Below are positions 22,988-35,129 of a stretch of 64,000 nucleotides of DNA, piece by piece. This DNA comes from Vicugna pacos. Taxonomy: Eukaryota > Chordata > Mammalia > Artiodactyla > Camelidae. The stretch covers positions 3,534,001 through 3,598,000 of the forward strand of contig NC_133018.1 in assembly GCF_048564905.1 (NCBI RefSeq), in the 5' to 3' direction. The notes beneath the pieces are model-generated. The model was not told the origin of the DNA, searched no databases, and saw nothing but the letters and a program-made list of their open reading frames with translations. Made by a program: the position numbers and the translations under genes. How positions within the stretch are numbered: the stretch's first letter is position 1; each line of letters starts with the position of its first letter.

Positions 22988-23437
22988 TGTTACAGCTCAG
23001 TGTTACAGCTCAGTTGTGACAGCAACGTGGATCCGGGTAAGAGACCAAGCAGCACTCAGACCAAGGAGAACTCAGGTTTATTACACCAGCGGGCTCAGAG
23101 GAGTTCACACTCCAAGCTCTGGACCCCGGCTGTAGGTTTACACAGGCTTTTATAGGCTGCCAGTTTACACTTTGCAACATTATATGCAAATAAGGTGTAA
23201 CAAATATTGACTAATTCGAAACAGGCTTTGTAAAAATGGACCAATCAAGTAGGAGAGAAATAATCAATCAGGAGTGAGGGAAATGGACCAATCAGGAGTG
23301 AGCTCCACTTTCCTAGACGATAGCTGTTTCAGAGGTAAAAAGAGGTAAAGCCACTGGCCCAGGGAACCAGATGGTGCTGGTAGGAGAGTAGTGGCGTTGA
23401 CTGGGGGTCCTGCCTGTCTTTTTTATGGGACTTCCCA
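22988..23437 (-). mobile_element. Solo LTR fossil, class I (ERV1-like) look, copy A
   Basis: On the minus strand it begins TGGGAAG and ends near CTGAGCTGTAACA. In order it shows CCAATCA/TGATTGG repeats (U3), an octamer site, a TATA box in GCCTATAAAAGCC, and an AATAAA polyadenylation signal. No internal region is attached. A paralogous copy lies at 60,300..60,868, so insertion predates the Y duplication. The family name is uncertain. Confidence 0.7.
23184..23191. promoter_or_regulatory. Octamer site inside LTR, copy A
   Basis: Perfect ATGCAAAT (plus) / ATTTGCAT (minus) upstream of the LTR TATA box. Conserved in copy B at 60,501..60,508. Confidence 0.6.
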
Positions 23438-23439
23438 CC

Positions 23440-24900
23440 TCAGAGGGACTGGGAGGACTGTGGCAAAAAGATCTGCCAGAGGCCATTCAAGGTCCTGGAA
23501 TCCGGGTCCCGGGTGCCCCCTGGTGGCCAGGACACAGGATCCCGAGGGTTGAGGGGCACCGCTGGCTAGACTGAGGGCTGGTTCTAGGTGCTGTGTGCCT
23601 CCCACCTCCATAAGCATCTTTGGAAGCTTATAGAAGTTCCCGCCCACATTGTCCCCTGTTTCAAGGCCCTGTCCTGACTTTGTCTGAAGGGGTCCCTGAG
23701 TGGAATGTACAGAAGTATGAGCTCAGGACCAGCGCAAGCTGAGGCCACCAGAGGGAGCGTGGAGACCAGATGGATGTGAGCAGACCAGATGTAAGAGTTT
23801 GTGGCTTCTGAAAAAGCTGGAAAACCAACACGTCGGGGGAGGCGGGTGTGGAGAGAGAGGAAAGCAGGGTCTGGAGGGAGGACTCTAATCCAACCCCAGC
23901 TGGGGTCTCCTCTCCCCCAGGAGGCACAGGGTCAGTAAAGTCCAGAGAGTAGAGGGCGTTGGACTGGCCAAGGGGAGGGACATCTCGTCTACATGAGGGT
24001 GGTTGGGGTGGAGCAAGAACCCTCGGTCAGGGGGCCGATACTGGCCCTGGCACCCTTGTCCCATGGACTGAAAATGGTTTGCCTGAAGCACAGGCCTAGA
24101 GGTGGGGGGTGGGGAGGGAGTTGGAGGTGGGAACTTCTAGGCCGCCCCGCCTCACTCTTTGGGGCCAAGAAGCCCCTCATCCCACTCCATCATGCACTCC
24201 CATCCTGCATTCCATCCGCCATCGCCATCGCGTCCCTCCAGCCAGCTCCAACCCCACCCTCATTCCATCTCCAACCCCTACACGCACCTCACCCATCCCC
24301 CGACTCCATCCCCATCCCATGCATCCTCTATTCAGCCAGACCCTCTACCCCACCTCCATCCCATCCCAGTCCCCTAACTCTACCTGTAGTCCCCATCCCC
24401 CACCCCATGCAGACCCGTGGGCGTGGCTACAGCCACCACCCCTCCCCCTCTCCCCATGCTCTTCCAGCCTATTTAAATGAACCCCTTCTAGCCTCCCTGG
24501 GTGACCCCACTCAGGATCCCAGGATCTCGTGAGGCTTTTCCCAGGAGGAAACAGAAAATGGGATTTGTCGGACCACGTGGCTTCCTGGTGGGGAGCTGCT
24601 GACTCAGCAGTTCTCTCTCGGCAGAGTCTGAAAGGGGACAGCGTGAGGAGGCCCGGCCACACAAAACGTAAATTCCAGCCCTGAAAGCTCCGCCTTCCCG
24701 CAGGGTGATCTTGAGCTAGTCCCCAGGGAACACCTCGGGCCCCTGCCTCTGTTTTCTACCTGAAAACGAATTATCACCTTAGTCTGGCCTGAAGGCGAGA
24801 CGGAGTAGGGCGCCCACCTTGGGCCAGCTTGGGCCACGTGCTCTGTGGAGGGGGCCACAGTGATGGTCTGTAGATGTAAAGGTTCACCGAACCCTGTTTG
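23440..24900. other. Copy-A-specific intergenic sequence
   Basis: Contains a C-rich, G-poor tract at 24,170..24,420. No gene recognised. The paralogous position in copy B (about 60,870..60,920) lacks nearly all of it. Confidence 0.45.
24170..24420. repeat. C-rich, G-poor low-complexity tract
   Basis: About 250 bp of CCCATC/TCCATC-like text, nearly without G on the plus strand. A diverged pyrimidine-rich minisatellite. Confidence 0.65.
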
Positions 24901-26230
24901 GGTTATCTCTGGAGCTTGTCAGTCGGCTGGTATTTGCTGGAAATCAGGTGGCCTCTCTAAGAACCTGTCCCCTCTGGAGGTGCCAGGGCATGGGGGTCAG
25001 AAATGTGCGGACCATGTGCCAGCAGGTGGCCATGGGATGCGGCCGAGAGAGACCTGAGCTGGCTTGGACCTGGCCAATATCTCCTGGCCTCATTTTAGGG
25101 CCTCTGAGTGTTCCTGCCCCATAATTTCCCACAGTCCAGCCAGGTGGTTTCCTCCCAGTGCATTCCTGTCCTGGTGCTCCATGTGGGGATGGCCTGCACA
25201 CAGTTCATTTCCACCTGTTTCATGAAGCCTTCTTTGATTTCTCAGATCACTGTCTTTCTGAATTTCCATCCATCATCCCCCCATCATCCAACATCCATAC
25301 CTCCATCATCCATCCATCGTCAATCCATGATCTATAATCCACCCATCATCCATCCATCATCACTGGATCCATCCATCTATCCATCCATCATCCATCCACC
25401 CATCATCTACCCATCATTTTTCAATCTGTCCAAGTATGGCTCCCAAGCATCCATTTGCCAGGCACTGTTTCACGTGATGGGACAGAGTGTGAGGGCCCAC
25501 TTCCCTCTGACCCCCATCTTTCCCTGAAACTTCTCAGGTCAAAGCTTCTAAAGTCTCCAAACCAGTCAAGTCTGAGGTCCCTCCCCAGTCCCCTGTGCTC
25601 TCTCACTTTCTCTGCCTCTGAACTACACTGTGCTCTCTGACAACTTCTCAGGGATCCTGCATCCCTATTTCCACTCCTGACTTCTCTTTTGGGCTCTAGA
25701 TTTACGCACATTCTGACTCCTGAACTCGTGTGCTTGAATGTCCTGCAGACACCGCAAACTCAGCATTCCCCACCTGAGCTCCGCACATTTCCCCGGGAGG
25801 CTTGTTCCCTCTCCTTGTCCTCCCTTCAGTAGGTCTCTCCCCAGGCTGGAGGCCTGGAGCCATCCCCAAATGTTTTCCCCTCACTGAATCACCCTCTGTC
25901 TGAGCTGTCCAACTGTAACAAAAAAAATCACTAGAATACTTTGAAAAAGGAAAAAAAAAAACACCCCAGAGATGTTCTAAGAGTTTATGATGACAAGAAT
26001 GTTAGGCTTTACCAAATATGATTTTCTCTCCCAACATAGTTTTCTAAGCTGGCAGGGAACCTGGGACCAGCACTTTTCACCTCAGCAGCAGGATGATTTG
26101 GTCACGGCTGTATTTAAGGTGGCACGTAAGCTTTTTGACAAAAATGTACTAGAACAGCAGTATAAATGCCACCCTTGTTCCTGATTTAAAGAAAGCAAGC
26201 ATCCAGCCTTGCATTAAGTTGATCATCTAA
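24900..26230. other. Intergenic, end of block Y copy A
   Basis: Colinear with 60,920..62,290. Includes the ATCC repeat and ends near TATTTAAGGTGG; no gene seen. Confidence 0.5.
25266..25418. repeat. (ATCC)n tetranucleotide repeat, copy A
   Basis: Imperfect CATCCATCC / CATCATCC repeat, about 150 bp; longer (about 235 bp) in copy B at 61,308..61,541. Confidence 0.85.
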
Positions 26231-26570
26231 GGAAACGTCCTCAATGTGGTAATGAATGTCTCCCAAACCTTACAGTAAAATTCCCACTTAAAGGTAGAAC
26301 TGCTTTAAAGGCCAGGGTTCCCACTCTGACTTTTCACTAGTCAAGATAGTCTACAGATTTGAACCCATGGAATGAGATGAGGGGGGATGAGTGTTAGGAA
26401 TAATGAGATCAAATTGTTCTTTGAAGATGCTGGGTTAGTCTACTTAAAAAAAATAATCCCAAGACACTAAGCTGGAGGAGTATTGGAAACAATACAAGCG
26501 TTAACGAAAACGACAGTACGAGTACCATAGGGAAAGGTCAGGTTTCCTCCAACACAGGCAGTTACCATCC
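26230..26570. other. Junction between block Y copy A and block X copy 2
   Basis: AT-rich, no gene. The old L1 of block X copy 2 starts soon after. Confidence 0.4.
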
Positions 26571-28115
26571 AGGATAGGAAACTGGCGAAACATTTACAAC
26601 TTCATTGAAAATTCTATTAAAACCCCTAGGAATAAACTTAACACAAAACAAGCAAAATTCACATGGATAAATCATAACGCACCTTGAGTAACAGACACAA
26701 TAGACAAAGATATCAGTTCACTTAAAGGAGCCCATCTAATCCATGAAATTATAAACACAGCACCAAAGCGATATTTTTTAAAAAGTAGTGAACTGATTAT
26801 AAAGTCCAACAGAGAGAATAATGACAGACAACAAATGCAGACATTTTGAGTGAGTCATAATGACAGGATCATTCTCTGCCAGGTACTGAAACACACTGTC
26901 AAGCGAAAATTATTGAAACAGGGTGAAACGGACATGGGAACTGATCATTAGATCAGTAGAACCAAAGGGAGGATGTGATACATCAATGATTTAAGATTTG
27001 ATAAAAATTGTGTTCATATTCAGGATAAATATAGGACGATGGCTCTCCATGTGGAAAATGCATAAGGTAATATTCCTGCGTATGCTAAAGAAAACTCCAG
27101 GCAGAGAGAAAACACACAGCAGAGCAATGAAAGCACCTGAATGAAATAGAAAAGAAAATCGAAATAAAGATGCCTTTCCTCTGTTTGCCACGGATCACAG
27201 AAACAGCCAACCTGACATGTGAAAATTCAAACGGCTTTATGGTGAAGGACCTCACAAACAAAAGGCATAAAAAAGAGCTGGGAAAAATATTTATGCCACA
27301 CCTACTTAATGAGGGGTTATATCCCAAATAAATCAAGAACTTTTTCTATAGAACTTTAAGAAATTACAACAAACTGAGTAAAAAAAAAAAACCAGGCAAA
27401 ATTATAACCAGTAAATTCACAGAAGAAATGAAATCACTGAATAAGAATATGAAAGGAAAATAAGTTTCATGAATGATCAAATAAATAAACAGTAAACATA
27501 TTCATGCTCATTTTTGCTCATCATATGTGCAAAATAACAAAAGGATCAGCCTTGCCACGTTGTTGGCAACGTTGGGGAGGAAAAGGCACCGTCATTCCCT
27601 CTCGTGAGTGGAAGCTGGACCAGACTTTTGGGAGGACCAGTGTCACCACCTGGGAACATTTCAAAGCGTGTTCTCCCCAAACCAGCAATCCCACTGTTAG
27701 GCATTGTTCGTATGGAGACACTTAAGTGCACTTCACACACGTACACAGCATGTGCACGTGTGTGGCAGTTTCCACTGTAGCATCTCTTGTAATTGATATC
27801 TTTAAATGGAGACAACCTAAATGTCCATTACTTGGGGAATGACTAGAGACATGTTCGTTCACCCAGACTGTGAAGCCTGACAAAGCCATGATGAACTTCT
27901 TATGGACTGATGGAAAAAATGTCAACAAATTGAAAAGATAGCCGCAGGCTACTGTACAGAGTATGACTCCTTGTTGGTAAAATAAAATCCCAACACGGGT
28001 AGAATGTGGGGGGATGGTAACGGGAAATGCAGTTTTTACTTTATACACTTTTGTGCTTAATCTTAGTTTAAAAGCACATATGACTCTTGTATTAAAAATT
28101 ATTTCAAGATAGAAA
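26570..28115 (+). mobile_element. Old L1 (L1M type), copy 2
   Basis: Paralogue of 1..1,440, extending further left (CCTAGGAATAAACTTAACA at about 26,624 matches L1 ORF2). Diverged, no open frame. Confidence 0.75.
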
Positions 28116-29139
28116 TGAAATATATCTTCTCATGAACATTTTCGTAACTATAGAAAATTATAAAGCAAAATTTAACACTAGGTGGAACCCCACCAGCCAG
28201 AGACACGCCCCTGAAATTTTTGTATATTTTCTGACCAGCTTTTGAAAATGCCCACATACTTTGAAAACCCAATTTCAGAAGCATAATTTTGGAGGGTTGT
28301 GTAAGAGTCCATGTGTATTTAGTCCCACCCTTCCTGCTGGATATTTGGGTTCTTTCCATTTTCTCCCATCATTAATAATATTGAGTTTCTGGTCTGGAAG
28401 CCTCTGGTTGTATCTCTGTAAAGTATGCAATTTAAATAAATATGCTGTTTTAAAATGACTTGCTGCATTTTGCAAAATGTGTGTATGTTTTAGACTTGTA
28501 TAGACAGTCCGGGTCAGTGCCTGTTCCTCCCGTCAGCCCTTGGGCACCTCCACTTCACATCCCCTTGTTGAGTCCATCGGAGATCTTGGTACCTGGTCAC
28601 CGTGGACCAGCCACTCCTCCATCCTCTAATCTGGCCTCACACCAGTCTCCGATCTGCTGCCATTTTTCTAAAACAGGAATCTGACTCTGACAATCCCCCA
28701 CTTAAATCCCTCCATGACTCCGCCTCGACCCCAGAATAAAAGACCCCCAAGTTCTGTGCCGATCTCACCAGCTCCAGAAGCTCCCTTCTGGCCTGTGGAC
28801 CTCAGTGTCCTCCTCAGCCCACGCTGCTCCCTTTGCCTGGAGCTCGCATCAGGGGTCAGCACCCTGGGTCTGTAAGACTAGCTCTGGCAAACCCCTCCCA
28901 TCTTACTGTTCCTGAAATTGTCCATGGGTCCTGTGCCTGGACATGAACCCCTTGGGTCAGGCCTGGACCCAGGAAACATTTAGGGGCCACCCTGAGGACC
29001 TGAGCTCCCTGGGGAAGACTGTGCCAAGCCCTGGCTCCCTTTTCTGGATGACTTGCAGACCGGCCTGTCTCTTGGATCGTTTTCTTAAAACACAGGACAC
29101 GCTGGTACCTCTTCAGTCCTTGCATTTCTTACAGTCCTG

Positions 29140-29260
29140 GGACTGCGCCCATGTGCTGTGTGACATTGGGCAGGAAACTTCTTTCTGGACCTCTATCCCT
29201 TTCTGGAAGATGGGGATGAAAGCAGGATCTGCCTTGTGGGGCCGCTGCCCCTAAAATGAT
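29140..29260 (+). repeat. MIR SINE relic, copy in X copy 2
   Basis: TGTGTGACATTGGGCAGG core; paralogue of 2,465..2,590. Confidence 0.55.
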
Positions 29261-30399
29261 CAGTGCCTGCTGGGGATGCCCTGGCCCTGCCTCCCTGCTT
29301 CTTACTTGGTCAGAGGACCGGGGCGGGGCAGGTGAGGCACTTGGCTTGGGCGCCAAATTTAAGGAGTACCTCCAAAACTCAATCACTGAGATAAATAATA
29401 TTTCAGTACAATAGTAAAAAATAAAAATCAATTCAAACAAATCCACACTTCACAAAATGTCAACATTTCAAAAAAAACCAGTGTCTGCTCAGGCCCCTCC
29501 TCTCCCGCTGAATTCCTTTCTCACATCTCTCCCGTGCAGGCTTCCATTTCTGGGTGTCCTCAAAGGGAACCCCTCTCCCGCTGCGCCACGGCTCACTCAG
29601 CCCCTTACCTGTATCAGAGGCGCTGCAGGCTGGATGAGCTCCATGCCGGGGCCCCACTCACCGCGGTTTTGCCAATGGAGGCAGCCGGCCAGGGGCGACT
29701 GATAGGCCAGCAGTATTAGAGGTCAGGGGTACCTGGAGTCCTCATGACCCAGCTGGCCTGTCCTGGGCCTCACTGGCCCTCAGGGTCAAAGGCAACTCCA
29801 GCCCACCTGGAGGGAGGCCAGCAAGTACCCCTGGTTTCTCTCGCCAGCAGTGGCTGCCCCAGTGCGCCCCAGCCGCGTGGCCCCTCCTCTGCCTGAGCTT
29901 TTTCTGTCATGGTCCCTGGCCTCCGGCCCCCTCCAGGGCCCACAGGCCTTACTCTTCGGGGCCTCTCTCATAGTGGCATCTGCTAACTGCTCCACTGTGG
30001 TGAGGATACAAGGCTCAACCTTGACACCAAGGTCCGCCACCAGCCCCGCCCCCAGGGCTCCGGGATCCACACAACTGCCTCACTGACACCTCTCTTCCAT
30101 TAGGGTATCTCCAGCTGTGGAGCATCTCCCAGGGGCCTGGCCAGGCTGTGGAGGTTGGATGAGTGCCCAGCGGAACAGGAGTTGCAGAGGCCCGAGTACA
30201 GTGGGTTGGGCTTCTCTACTGACCAGTCCCCCAGGCTGGGTCCCTGCAGCCTCCACTCTGGCCAGTAGAGACCACCCTTCCTTGGCTGGGTTGGCTAAGC
30301 CTGGCCAGCAGCCCCTGGTCAGCTCCTTACTCAGCTCCTCACTCAGCTCCTCAGCCAGGCAGGGGTCCTCTACTGCTTATTCAAGGAGTGATGTTGAAA

Positions 30400-30525
30400 G
30401 CAGCCAGATCTAGGTCACCTCCGGGCCTCAGTTTCCATATCAGTAAAATGGGGGCAGTTCCTTTGCTGCAGGGAGGCCACAAGGATTAACGAGATCACAC
30501 GTCTGCTCGGTTGGGGTCCGTTTTG
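30400..30525 (+). repeat. MIR SINE relic, copy in X copy 2
   Basis: GGGCCTCAGTTTCCATATCAG and TAAAATGGGGGCAG; paralogue of 3,705..3,830. Confidence 0.75.
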
Positions 30526-33500
30526 AAGCCCAGGAATGCAAAACGGGACACAGTGATGCAGTGATGAGAGGGTGCTGCTTATCCAGTGCTCACAGCAGAG
30601 CTGACTGCCCGCTGAGCTGATGTTTCTTCCCCAGTGGAAGATGAGGACACTGATGTTCAAGCAGATTCCATACATTCTGGATGTCACACCGTCAAGAGGC
30701 CAGGCCTCGCATGGTTCCAGAGTGTGTTTTGAGTTTGTGGCCTCTGTCTGGGTCCTGGTGCTGTCACACTGCTGGGGTAGCAAGGACTCGGGGCTGCAGG
30801 CTGCACATTCCTGCTTGTCACGGCCAGCACCTACCCTCTCACTTTTAGTTGCTTTTTGTCCCCAGGAGCTCTAATACATACACTTCAGTCCAGCAGTGCA
30901 GCCCTCCTGGTTTTCTGTTTCAGCAACTCTGAAAGAGGCCCTACTACCCTGGGACTCCCAAAGTGACTTTCCTAAGATGTCCCTTAAGAGTCCTTTTGCC
31001 CGTGATTGACCATCCTGCTACACCTGGTGAAAATCAGTCCAGCCCCTTTAGTGGGACACGGTCACAGGCCAACTGCCAGACTTCATTTTCTTGTGGATGA
31101 GGGCTGCTGTCCGCGGGTCTCACAAGCACAGGCACGGGTCGCCTCTGTTTGCACCATCTTCTCATGGATGTCTTTGTTAGTGGACAACTCTGGAAGACAG
31201 AGGCAGTGTCTCCCTCCGGAGCAAAACACACTGGCCAATATCTTGCAGGCAGGATGAAGTCCCAGATCCTCCACAGCTCTGGACACTGATGGCGGTGAGC
31301 GGGAGGAAGACCTGAAATTGATGGTGGTGATTGTCATCTGACCAAACTTGTGGAGCAGCTTTGGAAGAACCCCAGGCTGCCAGGCCCCGAGCTGACGCCT
31401 GGACTTCACAACACACGCAGGTCCCTGCTTTGGAGATGGACCAGGTGCTGAATGGTAATGTGGTGCGGGTGATGTAGCAGCCATCATACAGGGTATGGGG
31501 GAGCCCCTGATCCAGTCCACTGTCTCCCCACTGTAGTGCTTGGCTCACTCCAGCCTCTGGCCCGGGCTCCTCATACCTTGGGGGCTGGGCAGGGTCCCTC
31601 CTCCCTTCCACTGCCTAAGGCACAGAAGCTATGTTTCCCCCAGAACAGCCCCAGTTCTTGGGGAGAAAAAGGGGCTGTCCCTAAGCTCAGTGACTCCAGA
31701 TATCTACCCCCCCACCCCACCACAGCCTCCAGCCAGCCACCACTGTGGACCATATCCTCCTGCGGTGGCTGTGGTAGGAAATCTGAGTCTGGCTGGACCC
31801 TGGGGCCCCTCGAGGGATGGGCCGGGCCTTCCCAGCTGGTGCAGGTGCAGCCATGGATGCTCAGGGCTGCCCCAGCCTCTCCTGGACTGAGAATGTCCGA
31901 GGGCTGGATTCAGGCTGAGCCAGAGAGGTCCCGGTCCTGCTGTCCTTCTCGGTGGACCACCTGCTCAGGGCCCATGGCTCCTCTGTGCTGTGCCCCATCC
32001 CCCTGAGCATAGCGGTGTGTCAAGTCCAGTCACTTCTGCCCTGATCCCATGTCAGAGGCCACCCCCTGCCTTCTGCGGGTCAGCAACCCCTTCCCCCAAC
32101 CCGCTCTCCATCTCACAGGCCTCAGAGTCTCCTCCTGTGAGATCAAAGCATTTTTCTCAAAAGATATTGTATTGGCAAAGATTCACTAAGATGGACAGAT
32201 ATTTAAAATTCCCCTGACCACTTAAAATTTATGTTCTTATGTAAAGGGGCCTCATGTGAAGGAGGAACATCCAACCACTATGTTCTGCTCTAGCCTTTTT
32301 GGTGTTTAACCCTGATACTGAGGGAGTAGATGACCAATGGCCAGGGGACACCCCTCTGTAGGGGGTTCTCCGAAGACCTGACTGTGGAGTGCAGCCGGCT
32401 TGCGGCAGGCTTGCTGGCGACTGTGTTTGTGACCAGCACCCATGGGAGACATTTAGCAGCTGACCTGTTTTGTCCCTGCCAAGAGCTCCTGAGGCAGGTC
32501 CTAAATTCTGTGCCCTGGTGTCCCCAGGGTCAGCTCAGGACCAGGGACAGTCCTGTGTGCTTGAGAAAGGTTTCAGGATGACAGTGCCTTAGCAGGATTG
32601 GGGGTGCTGGAGAGAATGTTGTCCCGTGACCAGGGCTAAAGAAATACGCAACTTCTAACAAAACCAGGTGTGAGGGACATGCAGCCATAATATTACTTGA
32701 ATCTTAAAGGTAACAGTGGAGGAAAAAGATTTTAGGTTGGGGCGATAACCCTTACACACACACCACTAAGATCCAACTGTAGGGACAGACAGCAGACCAG
32801 CAGTCCCAGAGGCGGGGCCGGAGGATGGGCCGACCCCTAAGGTGCCTGGGGAAGTTATGGGAATGTCTGAGCTGCTGTCTGTTGCTGTGCTGGGACACTT
32901 AGAGATTGGGAGCAGCAAGACCAGAGAAAGCAGAGGACGCTTTCCCCAGAACAGGGAGGGAGGGAGGGAGCAGGTGTGGGCACAGATGGATCCTGGCCAT
33001 TGGGCTGTCCCTGCCAGCCCACCCTGACTGTCCCTCTCTGGCCCAGGCTCTGTGCTGGCAGCCCCCTCCCTGGCTGGTCACCATCTAAGCACAGAGGGAA
33101 TAGTCTTCATTGGCCCCCCTTTTCCATCCCCGTCCTCACACTCTGCGGTCTGTCCCTCTGTCTGGCCATCAGATGCTCTGGTGGACTTTCTTCCATTTCT
33201 TAGCAGCAGAGACCCCTGGAGTGTGGAAATGCTGGGACCCTCATTGGGGTGGGTTTGTCCCTGCAGTTTTCCTGGCTCCTTCCCTCCAGTGTAAGGGGGC
33301 AGGACATGCCCCACGAGGGGGACCTACAGGGGCATGTTTGGGACAAAGTCACTGCAAACCCTTGGAGAGAGCAACCCTTTCCTGGAGTGGGGAATGGATG
33401 GGGTGGCCCTGTGTCCCCTGAGAGTGGAGCCAGACTCAGGTGAGAGAGGTCCCTGCTGGACTGAACCCCGGAATCCTCTCTACTCCTGCTCCCCTACACC

Positions 33501-34090
33501 AGCAACCATCCTTCCCCGGGAGACCAGCCACCCCTCCCCTCCTGCCCTCGTGGCCTCATCCAGGCCACAGGCAGCTCCTGGACTCTCCCTGTCAGCTCTC
33601 TGTCACTAGGGGCCTGGCTGAGGTTCAGGATCCAGCCCTGAAATCCCACCCGACCCTGATCAGTTCAGGGACAAGGATCAGGGTAACTAGTCAACAGAGC
33701 TGCTCCCCTTGGACTCAGTGGTCTGAGTGTGTATGAAAGGCGCTGGCTATTCAATGGCTTAGTTGAGTGGACAGATTCTGGGGTCGAATGCTGGATAATC
33801 CGGTGACCACTTAAGGAAATTCCGAGGTAATTACCCTGGTAAGATGTGTCCCTCTGCTTGTTCTTCCATTCAGGATCTCTGTCCCCTGTTCATATTCTGC
33901 TAAGCCAACCCCAGGACACACTGGTCCTGCCAGGCCATGTTTCACCCCTGATCCCCTGTGTGCAGAGCTGCTTGGGAGGTGGGTTGAGGGCAGACTGGGA
34001 GCTCAGATGTGGGGGAACTGGTCCAGACGTATCACTGCTTTGTCCACAGGCCACCTGGGGCTGGAGGAAATGTGGCACAGACAGGGAGGG

Positions 34091-34129
34091 GGTTTGTGTC
34101 CCACTTCCCCATCTGCCTGTGTCACTGTG
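34091..34129 (-). other. 23-RSS of V-5
   Basis: Heptamer CACAGTG (34123..34129), 23-bp spacer, nonamer ACACAAACC (34091..34099), the same heptamer and nonamer as V-1. Confidence 0.94.
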
Positions 34130-34619
34130 AGCGTTAGCACTACTGCTTCCTGACTGACAGTAATAGTCAGCTTCGTCCTGAGCCTGGGCCCCGCTGATGG
34201 TCAGGGTGGCTGTGCCCCCAGAGCTGGAGCCAGAGAACCGCTCAGGGATCCCTGAGGGCCTGCTGTCATCACCATAGATGATCAGCACAGGGGCCTGGCC
34301 TGGCTTCTGCTGGTACCAGAAAGCATAACTGCTTCCAAAGTTACCTCCTTGGCAGGTGATCCTGGCCGTCTGTCCCAAGGACACGGACAGCGCGGAGGGC
34401 TGAGTCAGTGCAGAAGAGGCCACAGAACCTGCAGGAGAGGAGAGGAGAGTGAGGGTGGGGACCAGGGTCTCATTCCCTAGGACCAAGCACCCCGCAGCAT
34501 CCCCTTGCTGAGCTGATGTTGAAGGCCTGGCTGATCCCTGGGTACCCTGGGGTCAGAACCCTGGGGGCGGCACCTGTGCAGAGAGAGAGGAGGGGGAGCA
34601 GGAGGGGGGTCCAGGCCCT
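34130..34619 (-). pseudogene. IGLV3: Immunoglobulin lambda variable gene V-5, subgroup 3: intact V exon, start codon lost
   Basis: Leader exon 34574..34619 would read [16 protein letters not shown], but the first codon is AGG rather than ATG (CCACAAGGGCC where relatives have CCACCATGGCC). I see no nearby in-frame ATG upstream. The donor (CAG|GTGCCG) and TGCAG acceptor are good. V exon 34428..34130 is open: [17 protein letters not shown]23, [21 protein letters not shown]88, CDR3 QSGSSSANA. Octamer and RSS are intact, though the octamer-to-start distance (87 nt) is shorter than in relatives. V-5 belongs to the second copy of block X. Probably untranslatable, unless a start is supplied by an alternative upstream codon. 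Confidence 0.92.
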
Positions 34620-34705
34620 TGTGGAGGCGCCCTGAGCTCTGCCTCTGAGCCAACAGCTGGGGGTGGGGTCTCAAGGCCTCTCTTATCCTCAGAAAGGACA
34701 TCCTC

Positions 34706-34713
34706 ATGCAAAT
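34706..34713 (-). promoter_or_regulatory. Octamer promoter element of V-5
   Basis: Perfect ATTTGCAT on the minus strand, 87 nt upstream of the lost start codon. Confidence 0.88.
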
Positions 34714-34719
34714 CTGCTT

Positions 34720-35125
34720 CCTGTGGCCTTGGTGACCGGTTCCCTGTTGAGCAGAGAGCAGCTGGGCTCATTGGAGCCTTTCACTGGGGGCCCACTCCCA
34801 GGCCAGAGCCCAGGTCCCAGGAGAGTCTCTGGTGCTGAGTGAGGAAGGGCTCCCCCCACCCCCAGCGCAGTGAGGCCCACCTCTGTCTGGGGCTGGGTGA
34901 CGCGTTCATCCTGTCTAGTGCTGGGGGCAGGGTAGAAGGGTGTGGGCAGTGCTTGTAGCAGTTGCTGTGGGGACAGCTGCCATCACGGTGTTGTGAGAGG
35001 CCATTACTTCATCAACGGACACAGCGGAGTTGATCTTTTTCTTCTTAGGCACATTTGGGTCATTTATGTCGTGGTGCCTGTTTTAGGAAATGCACAAAAG
35101 ATTACCAGGATGTGGGGTGATACAG
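34720..35125. other. Intergenic upstream of V-5
   Basis: Does not match the sequence upstream of V-1, so the X homology ends here. Nothing recognised. Confidence 0.4.
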
Positions 35126-35129
35126 GAAT

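Larger units (their letters stand above)
7365..26230. repeat. Segmental duplication block Y, copy A
   Basis: Holds V-1 to V-4. Colinear with 46,590..62,290, with large differences. Copy A has extra segments at about 11,482..13,284 (with V-2), 16,640..17,900 (with an L1), 20,650..22,985 (with the SINE) and 23,440..24,880. Confidence 0.87.
28670..34090. other. Intergenic part of block X copy 2, no gene
   Basis: Colinear with 2,000..7,530. Holds an L2-like relic at its start, MIR relics at 29,140 and 30,400, and no recognised exon. Confidence 0.5.
26640..34720. repeat. Segmental duplication block X, copy 2
   Basis: Colinear copy of 1..8,190, carrying V-5. It lacks an AT-rich stretch of about 120 bp that copies 1 and 3 have (6,220..6,350 and 36,958..37,085). 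The offset to copy 1 drifts from about 26.69 kb to 26.56 kb because of small indels. Confidence 0.88.
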
